Shown here piece after piece: positions 33,152 to 42,627 of a DNA stretch of 64,000 nt; position 1 is the first letter of the stretch; every line of letters begins with the position of its first letter. A program made the position numbers and the translations under genes. The notes under the pieces were generated by a model. That model ran no database searches. It saw only the letters and a program-made list of their open reading frames with translations, and was not told the origin of the DNA. Origin of the DNA: an uncultured Pseudovibrio sp. Lineage in GTDB: Bacteria > Pseudomonadota > Alphaproteobacteria > Rhizobiales > Stappiaceae. The DNA lies in contig CANMBS010000022.1 in the NCBI GenBank assembly GCA_947496145.1, forward strand, positions 25,394 to 89,393, in the 5' to 3' direction.

Positions 33152-33754
33152 CAGCAAAATTGAGATGTACTTCGCCCTTCCCCTTGCCGCAATTTCTTTG
33201 CTGGTCACGTAGGGGAGGGGAGTTCTTGAGTTGCTACACCTGATCTTAAATCTCATCAAAGAGAGTTTGATTGCCGACAAGTGGGCACGAAGTTGTCACG
33301 TAAACTTTGGTGTCAGATTGATGAGATAATGTTTGGCGCATGACTTCATTAATTAGCGATAAGCGCCATCGTTTTCCGCCTCAAATCATTGCCTGAAATC
33401 AGTATACCTTCATCGCTTGAGGCTTTCATTCATAGGAAAAGAGTGACTGTGACTAATGCGTGTTTCATAAAGCGTCGGGCTCTTCCTAATCTTTCATGTT
33501 AATGTGGTTGCGCCGCTCAGAGTTGGCCTGAGAACGCTGTTCTTTAGCAGTTGTCCAAATTAAAAAGACTCTGGAAGAACAGCCATAACTCAAGCAAGTT
33601 TACTCCTCAATCAATTGGCAGGCTCGACAGCAAAATGATAATGTTGGGTCTGCCACCTCAACACCAAGCCGCTTCAATGGAGTCTGCCACCAAGAAGTAA
33701 CGGCCTCATCATCAGGTTATCATAGTTTTAAGCGAATGGTGAGGCCATCCAGGG
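33152..33754. other. 603-bp intergenic region, no gene recognised
   Basis: Both strands lack a coding signature. A loosely paired CCCTTCCCC and GGGGAGGGG (33175-33221) is imperfect and not followed by a T tract. A GGCCTCA/TGAGGCC pair near 33702-33748 brackets a long loop beside the crotonase stop codon and might be a weak transcript end. Confidence 0.5.
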
Positions 33755-34561
33755 TTAGTTGTCTGGACGCACACGTGCTGCGGTCTTGTTTGCAAAAGCT
33801 TCCAGTCGAGCGCGAGCTGCAGGCTGAGTGTTGACCACCCCTGCAACAACAGCCTCAGCATATGCCGCATCCATGCCTGACATATTGTTCATATGGCTTA
33901 CTGCTGAACAGATCGCGAAGTTGGTTAAAGGCAGATTTTGTGCAACTTTCCCAGCCAGTTCCATAGCCTTATCGAAGCTGGAACCCTCGGTGATGTATTG
34001 TGCCAGTCCCAGATCGACAGCTTCTTGCCCTTTATAGACACGGCCTGTCAGGATCATGTCAATCATGCGGTACTTTCCAATCATGTCTGACACGCGAATT
34101 GTTGCTCCTCCGCCGGTGAATATACCGCGTTGACCTTCCGGAAGAGCAAAATATGTAGTTTGGTCCATGACACGTACATGCGCCGCGCTGGCCAGTTCCA
34201 GACCTCCGCCAACAACTGCACCTTTGAGCGCTGCAATAACCGGAACTCCACCATATTCCATCTTGTTGAACGCTTCGTGCCACCGCAGGCAGACATGCAT
34301 AAATTCATCTGGGCTGCGATCCGCTTTCCAGTGCTCAATCAGATCGAGCCCAGCACAGAAGTGATCGCCTTCTCCCGCCAGAACCACAGCACGTACGCCA
34401 GCCTGCCGTGCACCACTGAAAAAGCGGATCAGTTCTTCGATACTCGCTACATTCAGTGCATTTCGTTTGTCGGGACGGTTCAGAGTAACCACATAAAGGC
34501 CGTTCTCATGTTCTGAGATAGCAAGATGGGTGTAGCTTGCAGGGTCTACGACGTCGTTCAT
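33755..34561 (-). CDS. crotonase / enoyl-CoA hydratase-isomerase family enzyme
   Basis: 268-residue crotonase-fold protein, with [11 protein letters not shown] at the start, an oxyanion-hole block [16 protein letters not shown], a second [22 protein letters not shown] and [19 protein letters not shown]. These act on acyl-CoA thioesters by hydration or isomerisation. The substrate cannot be read from sequence. I chose the second ATG (34559-34561), preceded by AAAGGAC, over the frame opening ten codons upstream. It is divergent from an AraC-type regulator, which probably controls it. Confidence 0.8.
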   Translation of the reverse strand: MNDVVDPASYTHLAISEHENGLYVVTLNRPDKRNALNVASIEELIRFFSGARQAGVRAVVLAGEGDHFCAGLDLIEHWKADRSPDEFMHVCLRWHEAFNKMEYGGVPVIAALKGAVVGGGLELASAAHVRVMDQTTYFALPEGQRGIFTGGGATIRVSDMIGKYRMIDMILTGRVYKGQEAVDLGLAQYITEGSSFDKAMELAGKVAQNLPLTNFAICSAVSHMNNMSGMDAAYAEAVVAGVVNTQPAARARLEAFANKTAARVRPDN

Positions 34562-34757
34562 CAATATTGTCCTTTCGGGATCAAAGATCATGAAAAATCC
34601 CTAGCCGAGATAGCTGAACTCCTGAAAAGAGGTTGACCCGGTCATTTTTTGCATTCATCAGGACACGCTGATTCAATGACTGTGCTTCGCAATCTCATAA
34701 CTGGAATATTTGAAGGTGACAGGTATCCTAAAATATCATTGTTTCTAAGCTCACTTA

Positions 34758-35846
34758 TTGCCAAAAGATTATCCAATCTTGCCAGTTTGGAGTGACCTAG
34801 TGGAGCATCATGATCCAGTTTTCCTGACGACCGTTTCCTCAGCCTTCATTCAGGACTGGTTGCTTGCACTTGAAACCCGTTGTCAGTCAGGTGCCTTACC
34901 AAAGCTTCTTCGACGTGCGGGGATTGAAACTGATCTTCTGGAGCAGAAGTTCGAGCGGGAACATCGGATTACCTTCAATGAAATCGCACAGCTTTATCAA
35001 ATGGCAGTGGCAGAGACGAAAGATGAGATGATGGGCTTGTGGGGGCGACCTGTGCGGCCACGCACCTTGCAATATTTGGTAACGGTGATGCGCGATGCAA
35101 GCACCCCAGTGTCTGCGCTCTATCGATTTTCAACCTTCTGGAATATGCTTTTAGATGATTTCAGACTTGAATTACGGAACCGGTCTCATCTGGTTGAGCT
35201 TGTTTTAGTCCCTTATGAACCAGATATACAGGCTCAACGATTTGGTCATATGCTGTTGTTGAAACTCGCCCACGGATTGCTGTCCTGGTTGGTTGGTATG
35301 GAAACACCTGTTAAAGAAGTGCGTTTAGCCTTCCCGCGTCCAGAGTTTGCACCAGACTACGCCGTGGTTTTTCCCTGTAAGGTACAGTTTAAGGCAGCGC
35401 ATACAGCAATTGCATTCGATCCAGATGAGTTTAGTGGGTTGGTTAAACGTAGCGGTTCAGAGGCACTGGTTTTCTTACAACGCGCACCTCTTGACTGGAT
35501 TTTCACTGGCTCACGCACACACACCTACAGCTTACAGGTGCGATCATTTCTGTTCGGTACAAACTGGAAGACTTGTCAATTACGCGAAGCAGCTGATGCG
35601 CTGAATGTGACGCCTCGAACTCTTATTCGCAGGTTGAAAGCAGAAGGCACCTCATTTCAGGAAATAAAAGACGCTTTACGGCGGGATATCGCAATCAGGG
35701 CCTTACAGCACGGAACGACAAGCATAGAGGACATATCACACGAAACCGGCTTCTCTGCTCCAAGCAACTTCCATCGCGCTTTCCGTAAATGGACAGGGCG
35801 CACACCTGCCGGATATCGATCCCTAATGACGCACCCGTCATCCTAA
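34758..35846 (+). CDS. AraC-family regulator with Arabinose_bd-type N-terminal domain
   Basis: 362-residue regulator. Residues about 1-200 resemble the PF12625-type ligand domain, residues 265-355 are an AraC DNA-binding domain (CQLREAADALNVTPRTLIRRLKAEG and the second helix-turn-helix SIEDISHETGFSAPSNFHRAFRKWTG). The start is TTG at 34758; no good ATG or SD is visible in frame, so the N-terminus is uncertain. It is divergent from the crotonase gene. An IS630 element begins 9 bp past its stop codon. Confidence 0.75.
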   Translation: MPKDYPILPVWSDLVEHHDPVFLTTVSSAFIQDWLLALETRCQSGALPKLLRRAGIETDLLEQKFEREHRITFNEIAQLYQMAVAETKDEMMGLWGRPVRPRTLQYLVTVMRDASTPVSALYRFSTFWNMLLDDFRLELRNRSHLVELVLVPYEPDIQAQRFGHMLLLKLAHGLLSWLVGMETPVKEVRLAFPRPEFAPDYAVVFPCKVQFKAAHTAIAFDPDEFSGLVKRSGSEALVFLQRAPLDWIFTGSRTHTYSLQVRSFLFGTNWKTCQLREAADALNVTPRTLIRRLKAEGTSFQEIKDALRRDIAIRALQHGTTSIEDISHETGFSAPSNFHRAFRKWTGRTPAGYRSLMTHPSS

Positions 35847-35856
35847 GATCATTTTA

Positions 35857-36911
35857 GAGCCTGTTGCGTTTAATCGGTTTGGTATCCAGCCGCTTTGAAG
35901 AAGTTGTAGTATTCCTGTTCTGTGAAAAGATGGCAAATGTGTCCTGCGGCCTTCCACAACTCATCATATGTGCGTGCTGCTGCTCGACGGATCAAAGCCT
36001 TGAGTTTGGAAAAGGCCATCATGATGGGATTGAGATCGGGGCTGTAGGGCGGCAGGAATAAAAAACACGCGCCGACAGCCCTCATTGCCGCCGCTGCGGT
36101 TGGGCTTGTGAGATGATAGATTGTCGAGGATAATCACATCATCGCGTTGCAAGGTTGGCGCCAACTGAGTTTCAACATAAAGATCGAACAGCTTCGCGTT
36201 CATCGCCCCCTCAATAACCCCGGGAGCCTCCAGCCGATTATGGCGCAGAGCGGCGATGAATGTCTGGGTTTTCCAGTGACCGAAGGGCACATGGTCGCTC
36301 AGGCGCGTACCTATGGCAGACCAGCCTGTGGTCTTGGCCATATTTGTCTTCAGTGCGGTCTCATCGATAAAGCCTATGCGTGACAATAGGTTGCGCATGA
36401 AAGGTTGACACTGTGTGATCCACAGATGGCGGGCCTGCCAGACCTCAGGCCGCTTTTGCTCGGCCGCCTGAAGATCTTTTTTGTGTGACAGGCCAAAGCT
36501 TCGCAAAACGCGCCAGACCGAGACGCGGTGGACCGTAATATTGTGCTGCTCTATCAACTCCGGCACCAAATCATCCAAGGTCAAGTCTGGTTTTTCAGTG
36601 ATCCGGCCTTTGATCCAACCGCGTACACCGGCAAGTTTGCCATGCCCGCCGCCATTGCCCTGTGGGCGCGGTTCCAAAGAGCTGGTTTCACGCTTCAAAA
36701 TCACCAGCTCGTTCACGAACTTTACCGAAACCATGAACCGGGCCACCGCCGCCCGGTGTCAATGCCCTTGTTCTACAAACGTTATGACACGTTCACGAAG
36801 TGCCATAGGATATGATCTGCCCATCTCATGCTCCCAAAAATCCGCATTAACGACATGGAATCACAAATTAGCCGACCGGGAAATCCTGAATCGGATTAGG
36901 GCAACCTGCTC
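35857..36911 (-). mobile_element. IS630-family insertion sequence with TA flanks
   Basis: A 1,055-bp element with terminal inverted repeats about 25 bp long: TA-GAGCCTGTTGCGTTTAATC at the left and, read inward from the right, TA-GAGCAGGTTGCCCTAATC. It is flanked on both sides by TA (35855-35856 and 36912-36913), the usual target duplication of the IS630/Tc1-mariner group. It carries one broken transposase gene. It sits between the AraC-type gene and the EamA gene without disrupting either. Confidence 0.85.
35870..36824 (-). pseudogene. IS630 transposase, inactivated
   Basis: Starting at the ATG 36822-36824 (MGRSYPMALRERVITFVEQGH) an in-frame TGA at 36759-36761 interrupts the N-terminus. The long middle frame (35964-36746) holds the helix-turn-helix and the first two catalytic acidic residues (FIDETALKTNMA, ILDNLSSHK). 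Then a frameshift near 36100 moves the conserved FLPPYSPDLNPIMMAF end with the last acidic residue neighbourhood to another frame (35870-36085). One stop plus one shift make it non-functional, unless programmed frameshifting is used. Confidence 0.8.
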
Positions 36912-36952
36912 TAGAAGAATATCGCCATCATTTTTGCAAGGATCTATTGGTT

Positions 36953-37819
36953 TTAGGAGAAAAACAAAGCGACTGCGCCGACCATTCCTGCTGCGATCGA
37001 TAGTTTTTGTGGGGGTGATAAGGTGGGGGAAGCAGGTCTTGTGCGGAGGAACATGTAGGCGAGGGCAACGCCAAAAACACCTCGAAGGGATTGTGCGACA
37101 TTTGCTTGTAACACACCGCTGCTTTTGAAGCCCAGAACCAGCAGTGTAACAGCCACTAACCAAGTGATGGAAATCCACTTGCATTCAAAGATGAGGTGAA
37201 GCCTAACTTTGCATGGTAGTGCCGAGATGAGGCAGAGCACCCCACAGAACAGATAGTTGATTGAGACGGTAACCCATACCTGATCGAACTCAGAAAAGTT
37301 CTGTAAAGATTTCGAATATTGGGTGATCGAGTAATCAGAGATGGCGTATCCCAAGCATGCAAGAGAGATCAGGAGCAGAGGCACCCAATCAATCCTTCCA
37401 GCGCTTTTGGAAAGGTAGATTGCAAGAGCAAGAATACTAAATATCGCGAGTAGTTGCTGAAGGTTTAGCGCATTATTTAAGAACACGAAGCCGAGTGCCG
37501 CCAGAATTGGTATTTTTAGAGCGAGCAGGGGTGAGATTATGGAGGCTCCGCTTTTCTTAATTGCAGCCAGAAGCAAAATTTGTGCACCGATGTAGGGGAT
37601 GTTGACCATAAGCAGCGGTACTACATGATCAAAGTGCACAGTGTTCCAAAGTTTAAAGCCAATAAACGGTATTGCCGTCAGAATACCCATCCCGATGTGT
37701 ACGGCAATAACGATCTGAATGCTGGAAACATCTACTTTATCACGACACTTTTGCGTCAGAACGTAGTTTAGAGCCTGACAGAAAGCGCCTGTTAAGCTGG
37801 CGGCTAAACCTACGTCCAT
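36953..37819 (-). CDS. EamA/DMT-family permease
   Basis: 288-residue inner-membrane protein of about ten helices, a size and pattern typical for the drug/metabolite transporter (EamA) family. No substrate is visible. It starts 31 bp upstream of eda's stop side, on the same strand, in the catabolic cluster, and could be a metabolite exporter of that pathway, but it may be unrelated. Both halves show similar hydrophobic layout; the C-terminal AMVGAVALFFS helix is short. Confidence 0.65.
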   Translation of the reverse strand: MDVGLAASLTGAFCQALNYVLTQKCRDKVDVSSIQIVIAVHIGMGILTAIPFIGFKLWNTVHFDHVVPLLMVNIPYIGAQILLLAAIKKSGASIISPLLALKIPILAALGFVFLNNALNLQQLLAIFSILALAIYLSKSAGRIDWVPLLLISLACLGYAISDYSITQYSKSLQNFSEFDQVWVTVSINYLFCGVLCLISALPCKVRLHLIFECKWISITWLVAVTLLVLGFKSSGVLQANVAQSLRGVFGVALAYMFLRTRPASPTLSPPQKLSIAAGMVGAVALFFS

Positions 37820-37849
37820 AAAGTCGAGATCCTCAGCTGAAATGTAGAG

Positions 37850-38494
37850 CTAGTTTGAGTTGTTAGAGGTTAAGGTACGGGCATGTCGGATCAGGCGGCC
37901 AATTTCAAGCCAACTATTAGCTGCCATCAACTTGGGATCCACCATCCATGAACCACCGCAGCAAATGACTGAAGATAGCGCGAGGTAGTCATTTACGTTT
38001 GCAGGATGAATGCCGCCGGTTGGCATGAAACGCAGTTCTTTATAGGGAGCTGAGACCGCCTTGAGCATCTTGGTGCCGCCCGCTGCTTCTGCTGGAAAAA
38101 ACTTTACTGTCTTTAAGCCAAAATCAAGTGCCTGTTCCATCTCACCGGGTGTCATTACGCCAGGAATGATATCCAAACTGTTGTCCAGGCAATAACGTAT
38201 TGTTTTGGGACTGAAACCGGGAGAAACAAACATCGAAGCGCCTGCATTAAATGCAGAGTGAGCCTGCTGACTATTCAGGACAGTGCCGGCAATCAGTAAA
38301 ATCTCTGGAAATTCTTTTGCAATAACTTCAAGCGAACCGAGAGCGGGTTTCGTTCTTAAAGTTATCTCTGCAACAGGCAAGTCATTAATGATCAACTGTT
38401 CTGCTAATGGCCTGACTTGATCAAGGGATGAGATTTGAATAACAGGAACAACCTTATAGGATTCAAGCGCTTGGGCGTTGTTGGTCATAATCAA
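37850..38494 (-). CDS. eda: 2-keto-3-deoxy-6-phosphogluconate aldolase
   Basis: 214-residue class I aldolase, cleaving KDPG to pyruvate and glyceraldehyde 3-phosphate. The catalytic Lys lies in TVKFFPAEAAGG, the Glu in VAEITLRT, and the phosphate-binding GG in FMPTGGIHPAN. Length is normal. It is at the end of a minus-strand run containing a KDG kinase-like gene, completing the lower sugar-acid pathway; with edd at 31346 it also completes the Entner-Doudoroff route. Confidence 0.9.
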   Translation of the reverse strand: MIMTNNAQALESYKVVPVIQISSLDQVRPLAEQLIINDLPVAEITLRTKPALGSLEVIAKEFPEILLIAGTVLNSQQAHSAFNAGASMFVSPGFSPKTIRYCLDNSLDIIPGVMTPGEMEQALDFGLKTVKFFPAEAAGGTKMLKAVSAPYKELRFMPTGGIHPANVNDYLALSSVICCGGSWMVDPKLMAANSWLEIGRLIRHARTLTSNNSN

Positions 38495-38562
38495 TCCAGA
38501 AACTGAGCTGGGTAAGCTCAGGTGAAGATACCTCCCCCTGAACTTACCGGTATTTGTTCTCT

Positions 38563-39759
38563 TTAAGGCTGTAGGTAAGAGGTTTTACCAACCTTCAAAC
38601 GCCAGATCTTGAAATTAGAGGTTTCAGGATTCTCAAAATTCATTTTCCCATCAACCCAAGTGTGCAGATTGTTGGTTGCGATATAAAGATCACCATTCGG
38701 TCCCCATGCTAATGTATCTGGCCAAACCATGGTTTTGTCATAGGCTAGACGAGAAACGTCGCCAGTTTCAGCATCTCGATGCATGAGTCCGTTAAGTGTG
38801 AGGCCCGTCATGTAAAGGTTTCCGTCCCGGTCTGCGGTCATGCCATCAGTGTTGGAAGGTAAAGAAGTCACCACACGAACACTTGCTTGCAGCATATCTT
38901 CAGAACGGCTGAAATCACGCAGCAAAGCGGTTTCGATAGCATACAGCGTATTGCCGGTCAGATTGGTCCAGTAAAGAGTCTTCTTATCACCAGACAGGGC
39001 GATACCGTCAGCACCTGTCAGCATAGGATTTTTGGAAAGGACTGGCTCGCCGTTGATGTTGAAAAAGAAGTTCTTCTCGTTGTTGGTGAATTTCGTTCCT
39101 GCAAGAACCCGGCGTGCAGTATTTGTATTGCTGTCATAGACAATCAAGCCGCCGTCCAAAGGCTGGCAGAAGATGCCCGAGTCGGTGATGTAAGCAAAGC
39201 CGCTGTCATTATCGACGGCAATATCATTCAGGAAGGAGCATTTACGGCTACTGTCTTTTTCACTGAACTCATAACGTTGAACTTCTTCATTCTTATCAAT
39301 GTCCCAAAGAACAAGCTTCTCATCACCAGCTTTACTTGGTTGTCCAGCAACATGTCCTTGGTCCAGAATCCACATGACGTTGTTGCGATCAATCTCAAAG
39401 CCGAGAACAGCTTTCAACCCCTTTGCATTATCCATGCGGTTCATTTCCTCGGAAGGATATGGAACAAGCACTTTTCCTTCTGGGGTATCTTTTAGCTTGG
39501 AAAGTGTTGCCGGGATCTCCGGGCCACCCCAGCGAGCAGTTGACACATAGAAATTGCTTTGCTTGTCAACCTTTACGCCCTGCATCAGAGCTTTGCCGTA
39601 TAGCTTGCTGTTCTCCCAGGTCGCTTTTGTTTGTGCATCCTGCACATCGTAAGGAAGTGAGTTCCATTCAGTAACGATTTCCAGTTTTGGGCCAGCCGAT
39701 GCTGTGGATGCAACAAGTGAAAGTGCAGCTGCACCAAGCAGCTTTGAGACGATCTTCAT
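38563..39759 (-). CDS. secreted MRJP/yellow-family beta-propeller protein
   Basis: 398-residue secreted protein, signal peptide to about residue 22 (STASA). Segments such as TARWGGPEIPATLSKL, DRNNVMWILDQGHV, FLNDIAVDNDSGFAYITDSG and DGIALSGDKKTLYWTNLTG match the major royal jelly/yellow family, whose bacterial members resemble lactonases. Set in a sugar-acid cluster, it could open a periplasmic sugar lactone before TRAP import. No catalytic activity is shown by sequence. A second, more divergent relative is at 47283. Confidence 0.7.
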   Translation of the reverse strand: MKIVSKLLGAAALSLVASTASAGPKLEIVTEWNSLPYDVQDAQTKATWENSKLYGKALMQGVKVDKQSNFYVSTARWGGPEIPATLSKLKDTPEGKVLVPYPSEEMNRMDNAKGLKAVLGFEIDRNNVMWILDQGHVAGQPSKAGDEKLVLWDIDKNEEVQRYEFSEKDSSRKCSFLNDIAVDNDSGFAYITDSGIFCQPLDGGLIVYDSNTNTARRVLAGTKFTNNEKNFFFNINGEPVLSKNPMLTGADGIALSGDKKTLYWTNLTGNTLYAIETALLRDFSRSEDMLQASVRVVTSLPSNTDGMTADRDGNLYMTGLTLNGLMHRDAETGDVSRLAYDKTMVWPDTLAWGPNGDLYIATNNLHTWVDGKMNFENPETSNFKIWRLKVGKTSYLQP

Positions 39760-39787
39760 GGGTTCTCCCTTTCCTTAGAAGTCCGCT

Positions 39788-40717
39788 TTATGAAATGTTT
39801 TCTTGAAAAGCTGCGACTTGTGTCGCAGTAGGAATTGGCACAACTGCGCCATAGCCAGTTGTGGTCAACGCGGCAGCGCAGTTGGCATAAGCCAGTGCCT
39901 CACGCAGGGATTTTCCAGCGACAATCTGACTGAAAAATGCACCAGAAAAACAATCCCCAGCGCCTGTTGCATCAACAGTCTCAACCTTGTGGCCTTTTGC
40001 TGTGAAGCGCTCATCAGCGGTCGCGACCATCGCACCTTCTGGCCCCATCTTAAGCACAACAGTTTTTGCACCAAGGTTCAGGTAGAAATCTGCAATTTCG
40101 TTCGCATCGTCAAGCCCCGTCAGCAGCTGCGCTTCATCAAGACTCGGCATGCAAAAGTCGACGTGGCGGGCCGTTTCATGAATGACCGCCCTTGCGCGAT
40201 CCAAAGTCCAGAGTTTGAGCCGCAAGTTAGTGTCAAATGAAACCAGCGTTTTGTGCTTCTTCGCCAGTTCAATTGCCGCAAACACTGCATCGCAAGAACC
40301 ATTGCTGATGGCATGCGTAATCGCTGATGTATGCAAGAGTTTTGCGCCAGCAATCAGATCTTCTGGCAGATCTGTTGGGGTTACAAGGGATGCAGCCGAT
40401 CCTTTACGATAAAAGGTAAAGTGATGACCACGCTCATCATGTGAGATGAAGTAGATGCCAGTAGGTGCGGTCGGGTGGCGTTGAACCCAGTCAACAAAAA
40501 TGCCTTCCGCTTTCCAGAGATCAACAAACTGGTCACCGAACACGTCGGAACCAAGTTGGGCAAACATCGCGACTTTGGCACCCTGGCGTGCCGCGCTTAC
40601 GGCGAAGTTAGAAGTGTCTCCACCATAACCGCTCAGATAGGAAACCGGTTTGTCCTGCCCCGGAAGCTGACTGAACTCCAGAAGAGGTTCACCAAAAGAA
40701 ACAATATCGATGGACAT
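39788..40717 (-). CDS. kdgK: PfkB-family kinase, probably 2-keto-3-deoxygluconate kinase
   Basis: 309-residue ribokinase-fold sugar kinase. The N-terminal YLSGYGGDTSNFAVSAAR binding loop, the strand FDTNLRLKLW, and C-terminal ATGAGDCFSGAFF with the catalytic Asp are clear. The DTNLR-type strand and adjacency to eda fit KDG kinase, which makes KDPG; other PfkB substrates cannot be excluded. It sits between the MRJP gene and the RraA-like gene with short gaps. Confidence 0.75.
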   Translation of the reverse strand: MSIDIVSFGEPLLEFSQLPGQDKPVSYLSGYGGDTSNFAVSAARQGAKVAMFAQLGSDVFGDQFVDLWKAEGIFVDWVQRHPTAPTGIYFISHDERGHHFTFYRKGSAASLVTPTDLPEDLIAGAKLLHTSAITHAISNGSCDAVFAAIELAKKHKTLVSFDTNLRLKLWTLDRARAVIHETARHVDFCMPSLDEAQLLTGLDDANEIADFYLNLGAKTVVLKMGPEGAMVATADERFTAKGHKVETVDATGAGDCFSGAFFSQIVAGKSLREALAYANCAAALTTTGYGAVVPIPTATQVAAFQENIS

Positions 40718-40772
40718 AGGGTACTCCAGAATGCGGCGGCTTTCGAGAAGCCACCGCTACAATCTAAGGAAA

Positions 40773-41429
40773 TTAGATGCGACCGTACTTGGCCAGCCCG
40801 TCGCGTAGAGAGCCGGATTCGATGATCAACTTGGCCTGCTCAAGTTCGCGCTCATCAATGGACTTGGAGAGTTCCAGAACGGCTTCTACTTTGTCTTTTG
40901 GAACGCACACCACACCGTCCACATCACCAATGATCAGGTCACCTGGGTTGATGGTTACGCCGCCAATCTCGACAGGTTTGTTGGCGTCAATAGTTTTGAA
41001 GCGACCAAGCGTGGTGCCTGGGGTCACAGTTTTCGAGTAAACAGGGAAGTCATAGTCACGGCGAATTTCTGCAATATCACGCAACCCACCATTCAGAACG
41101 GCGCCTTCATGTCTGTTTGCAACCGCACCTGCAGTCATCAAACCACCCCAGACTGCAACTGTTTCCAGAGCTTCACAGCCGGTGATGACAATAACGGACC
41201 CTTCCTCAGACTCATCAATCGCATCAAGAGCATGCTGAGGAGGGAGTTTTTCTTCGGTTACATCTTCGAGGATGGTTACAGCAGGACCGACGATCTTTTT
41301 CTCATTGATACGATTTTTTATGCTGAACGGAAGGAACATCGTTTCGCCAATGAGCTGATCACATGCATCGGCGATGGATGCGGTGGAGAAAATGGCACGG
41401 TAGCCTTCGATAATATCTTTGCTGTACAT
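40773..41429 (-). CDS. RraA-like / HMG-aldolase-family protein
   Basis: 218-residue protein of the RraA/4-hydroxy-4-methyl-2-oxoglutarate aldolase fold. Key segments are VWGGLMTAGAVANRHEGAVLNGGLRDI with the conserved Arg-Asp pair, and PGDLIIGDVDGVVCVP. Members are divalent-metal aldolases or decarboxylases of hydroxy-oxoacids, or ribonuclease regulators. In this cluster, next to a D-2-hydroxyacid dehydrogenase, a metabolic aldolase, epimerase-like or lyase role is more likely than RNase control. Confidence 0.65.
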   Translation of the reverse strand: MYSKDIIEGYRAIFSTASIADACDQLIGETMFLPFSIKNRINEKKIVGPAVTILEDVTEEKLPPQHALDAIDESEEGSVIVITGCEALETVAVWGGLMTAGAVANRHEGAVLNGGLRDIAEIRRDYDFPVYSKTVTPGTTLGRFKTIDANKPVEIGGVTINPGDLIIGDVDGVVCVPKDKVEAVLELSKSIDERELEQAKLIIESGSLRDGLAKYGRI

Positions 41430-41455
41430 GGAACTAACCTTCAGTTTGGAGGAGC

Positions 41456-42415
41456 TTATGAGTTGACCCAGTTCTTGGGTTGCTTGCCGTCGAATACACG
41501 CAGCACTTCAGCAGCTGCTTTGTGTTGGAGTTCGACGACAGATTCTTCAGTGAACCAAGCGGTGTGATCTGTGCAGATGGTGTTTGGCAGAGTGAGCAGT
41601 GGATGGTCCTTGCGCACAGGCTCTTGCTCAAAAACATCGATAGCCGCTGCAAAAATCTTCTTCTTTTTCAAGGCATCATGAAGAGCATCTTCATCAACCA
41701 GGCCACCGCGCCCCGTGTTTACAAGCACGGCATTCGGCTTCATCTTGTCCAAAACCTTAGCGTCAATCATATGTCTGGTTTTGGCGTTCAAAGGTGCATG
41801 GAGTGAAATGAAGTCCGCTTCTGCGCAAAGCCTCTGGAGACTGACAAGATTTACGCCTGCTTCCAAAGCTGCCTCGGGAGACAATGCAGGATCGGCAACC
41901 AGAGTACGTGAGAACCCCAACCCCTCAGTCTTTTGCGCAAAGCATCGGGCAATGCGACCAAACCCAACAATGCCAAGTGTTTTGCCAGCCATACGAACCA
42001 TTGGCTCAGCTTGGCCGATCCCCCATTTGCCCGAACGTACATCTTGATCGCGACTTGGAATTCTGCGGGTGGCGGACAGCATAAGTGAGACGGCATGCTC
42101 GGCAACATCTTCAGAGCCATAATCGGGCACGTTGGCGACGTAGATCCCCTTGCTCTTTGCTGCTTCCAAATCAATGTTATCTACACCCACCCCATAACGG
42201 ACTACGACCTGACAGCACTTCATAAGTGAAATCAAATCAGCATCAACTTGTGCTTCACGCACCAAAATTGCATTAGCGTCGGCGATTTCAGTTTCTATTT
42301 CGGATCGGGCAGTTCCAACTGGTAACGCGACAATCTTCACATTGTGTCGCTGAAGTACCGTTTGCTCTTCTTCATAACTCAGATAACCCGGCTCAATGAC
42401 CACGATCTTTTTCAT
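41456..42415 (-). CDS. NAD-dependent D-2-hydroxyacid dehydrogenase (CtBP-like)
   Basis: 319-residue dehydrogenase. The nucleotide loop is TLGIVGFGRIAR, the catalytic Arg is in VLVNTGRGGLVDEDAL, the Glu in FEQEPV and the His in TDHTAWFTEESV, which suit the C-terminal-binding-protein subgroup. It likely interconverts a 2-keto acid and a D-2-hydroxy acid in the sugar-acid pathway. First gene of the minus-strand run (transcribed 42415 to 36953) and divergent from the TRAP operon. Confidence 0.8.
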   Translation of the reverse strand: MKKIVVIEPGYLSYEEEQTVLQRHNVKIVALPVGTARSEIETEIADANAILVREAQVDADLISLMKCCQVVVRYGVGVDNIDLEAAKSKGIYVANVPDYGSEDVAEHAVSLMLSATRRIPSRDQDVRSGKWGIGQAEPMVRMAGKTLGIVGFGRIARCFAQKTEGLGFSRTLVADPALSPEAALEAGVNLVSLQRLCAEADFISLHAPLNAKTRHMIDAKVLDKMKPNAVLVNTGRGGLVDEDALHDALKKKKIFAAAIDVFEQEPVRKDHPLLTLPNTICTDHTAWFTEESVVELQHKAAAEVLRVFDGKQPKNWVNS

Positions 42416-42627
42416 TTTTTTACCAAAAGTGACATGTTAGTTATAAGATGTAAAAAAGATTGAGATTATGAAAATAGCAAGTGAAAAATAAAATACGCTG
42501 ATAAAAATATGATTTACGTCGCGTATTCATTGTGGATAATATTGAGGTACGTAAAATTACTCTTGAATATCTGAAATTTCAGAAAAATATAGATAGCATA
42601 ACTGAAATGTTAATTGGGGGTGTTGTT

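Noticed and set aside
33175..33221. C-rich and G-rich pair as a terminator after edd
   Set aside because: The pairing is imperfect and no T tract follows.
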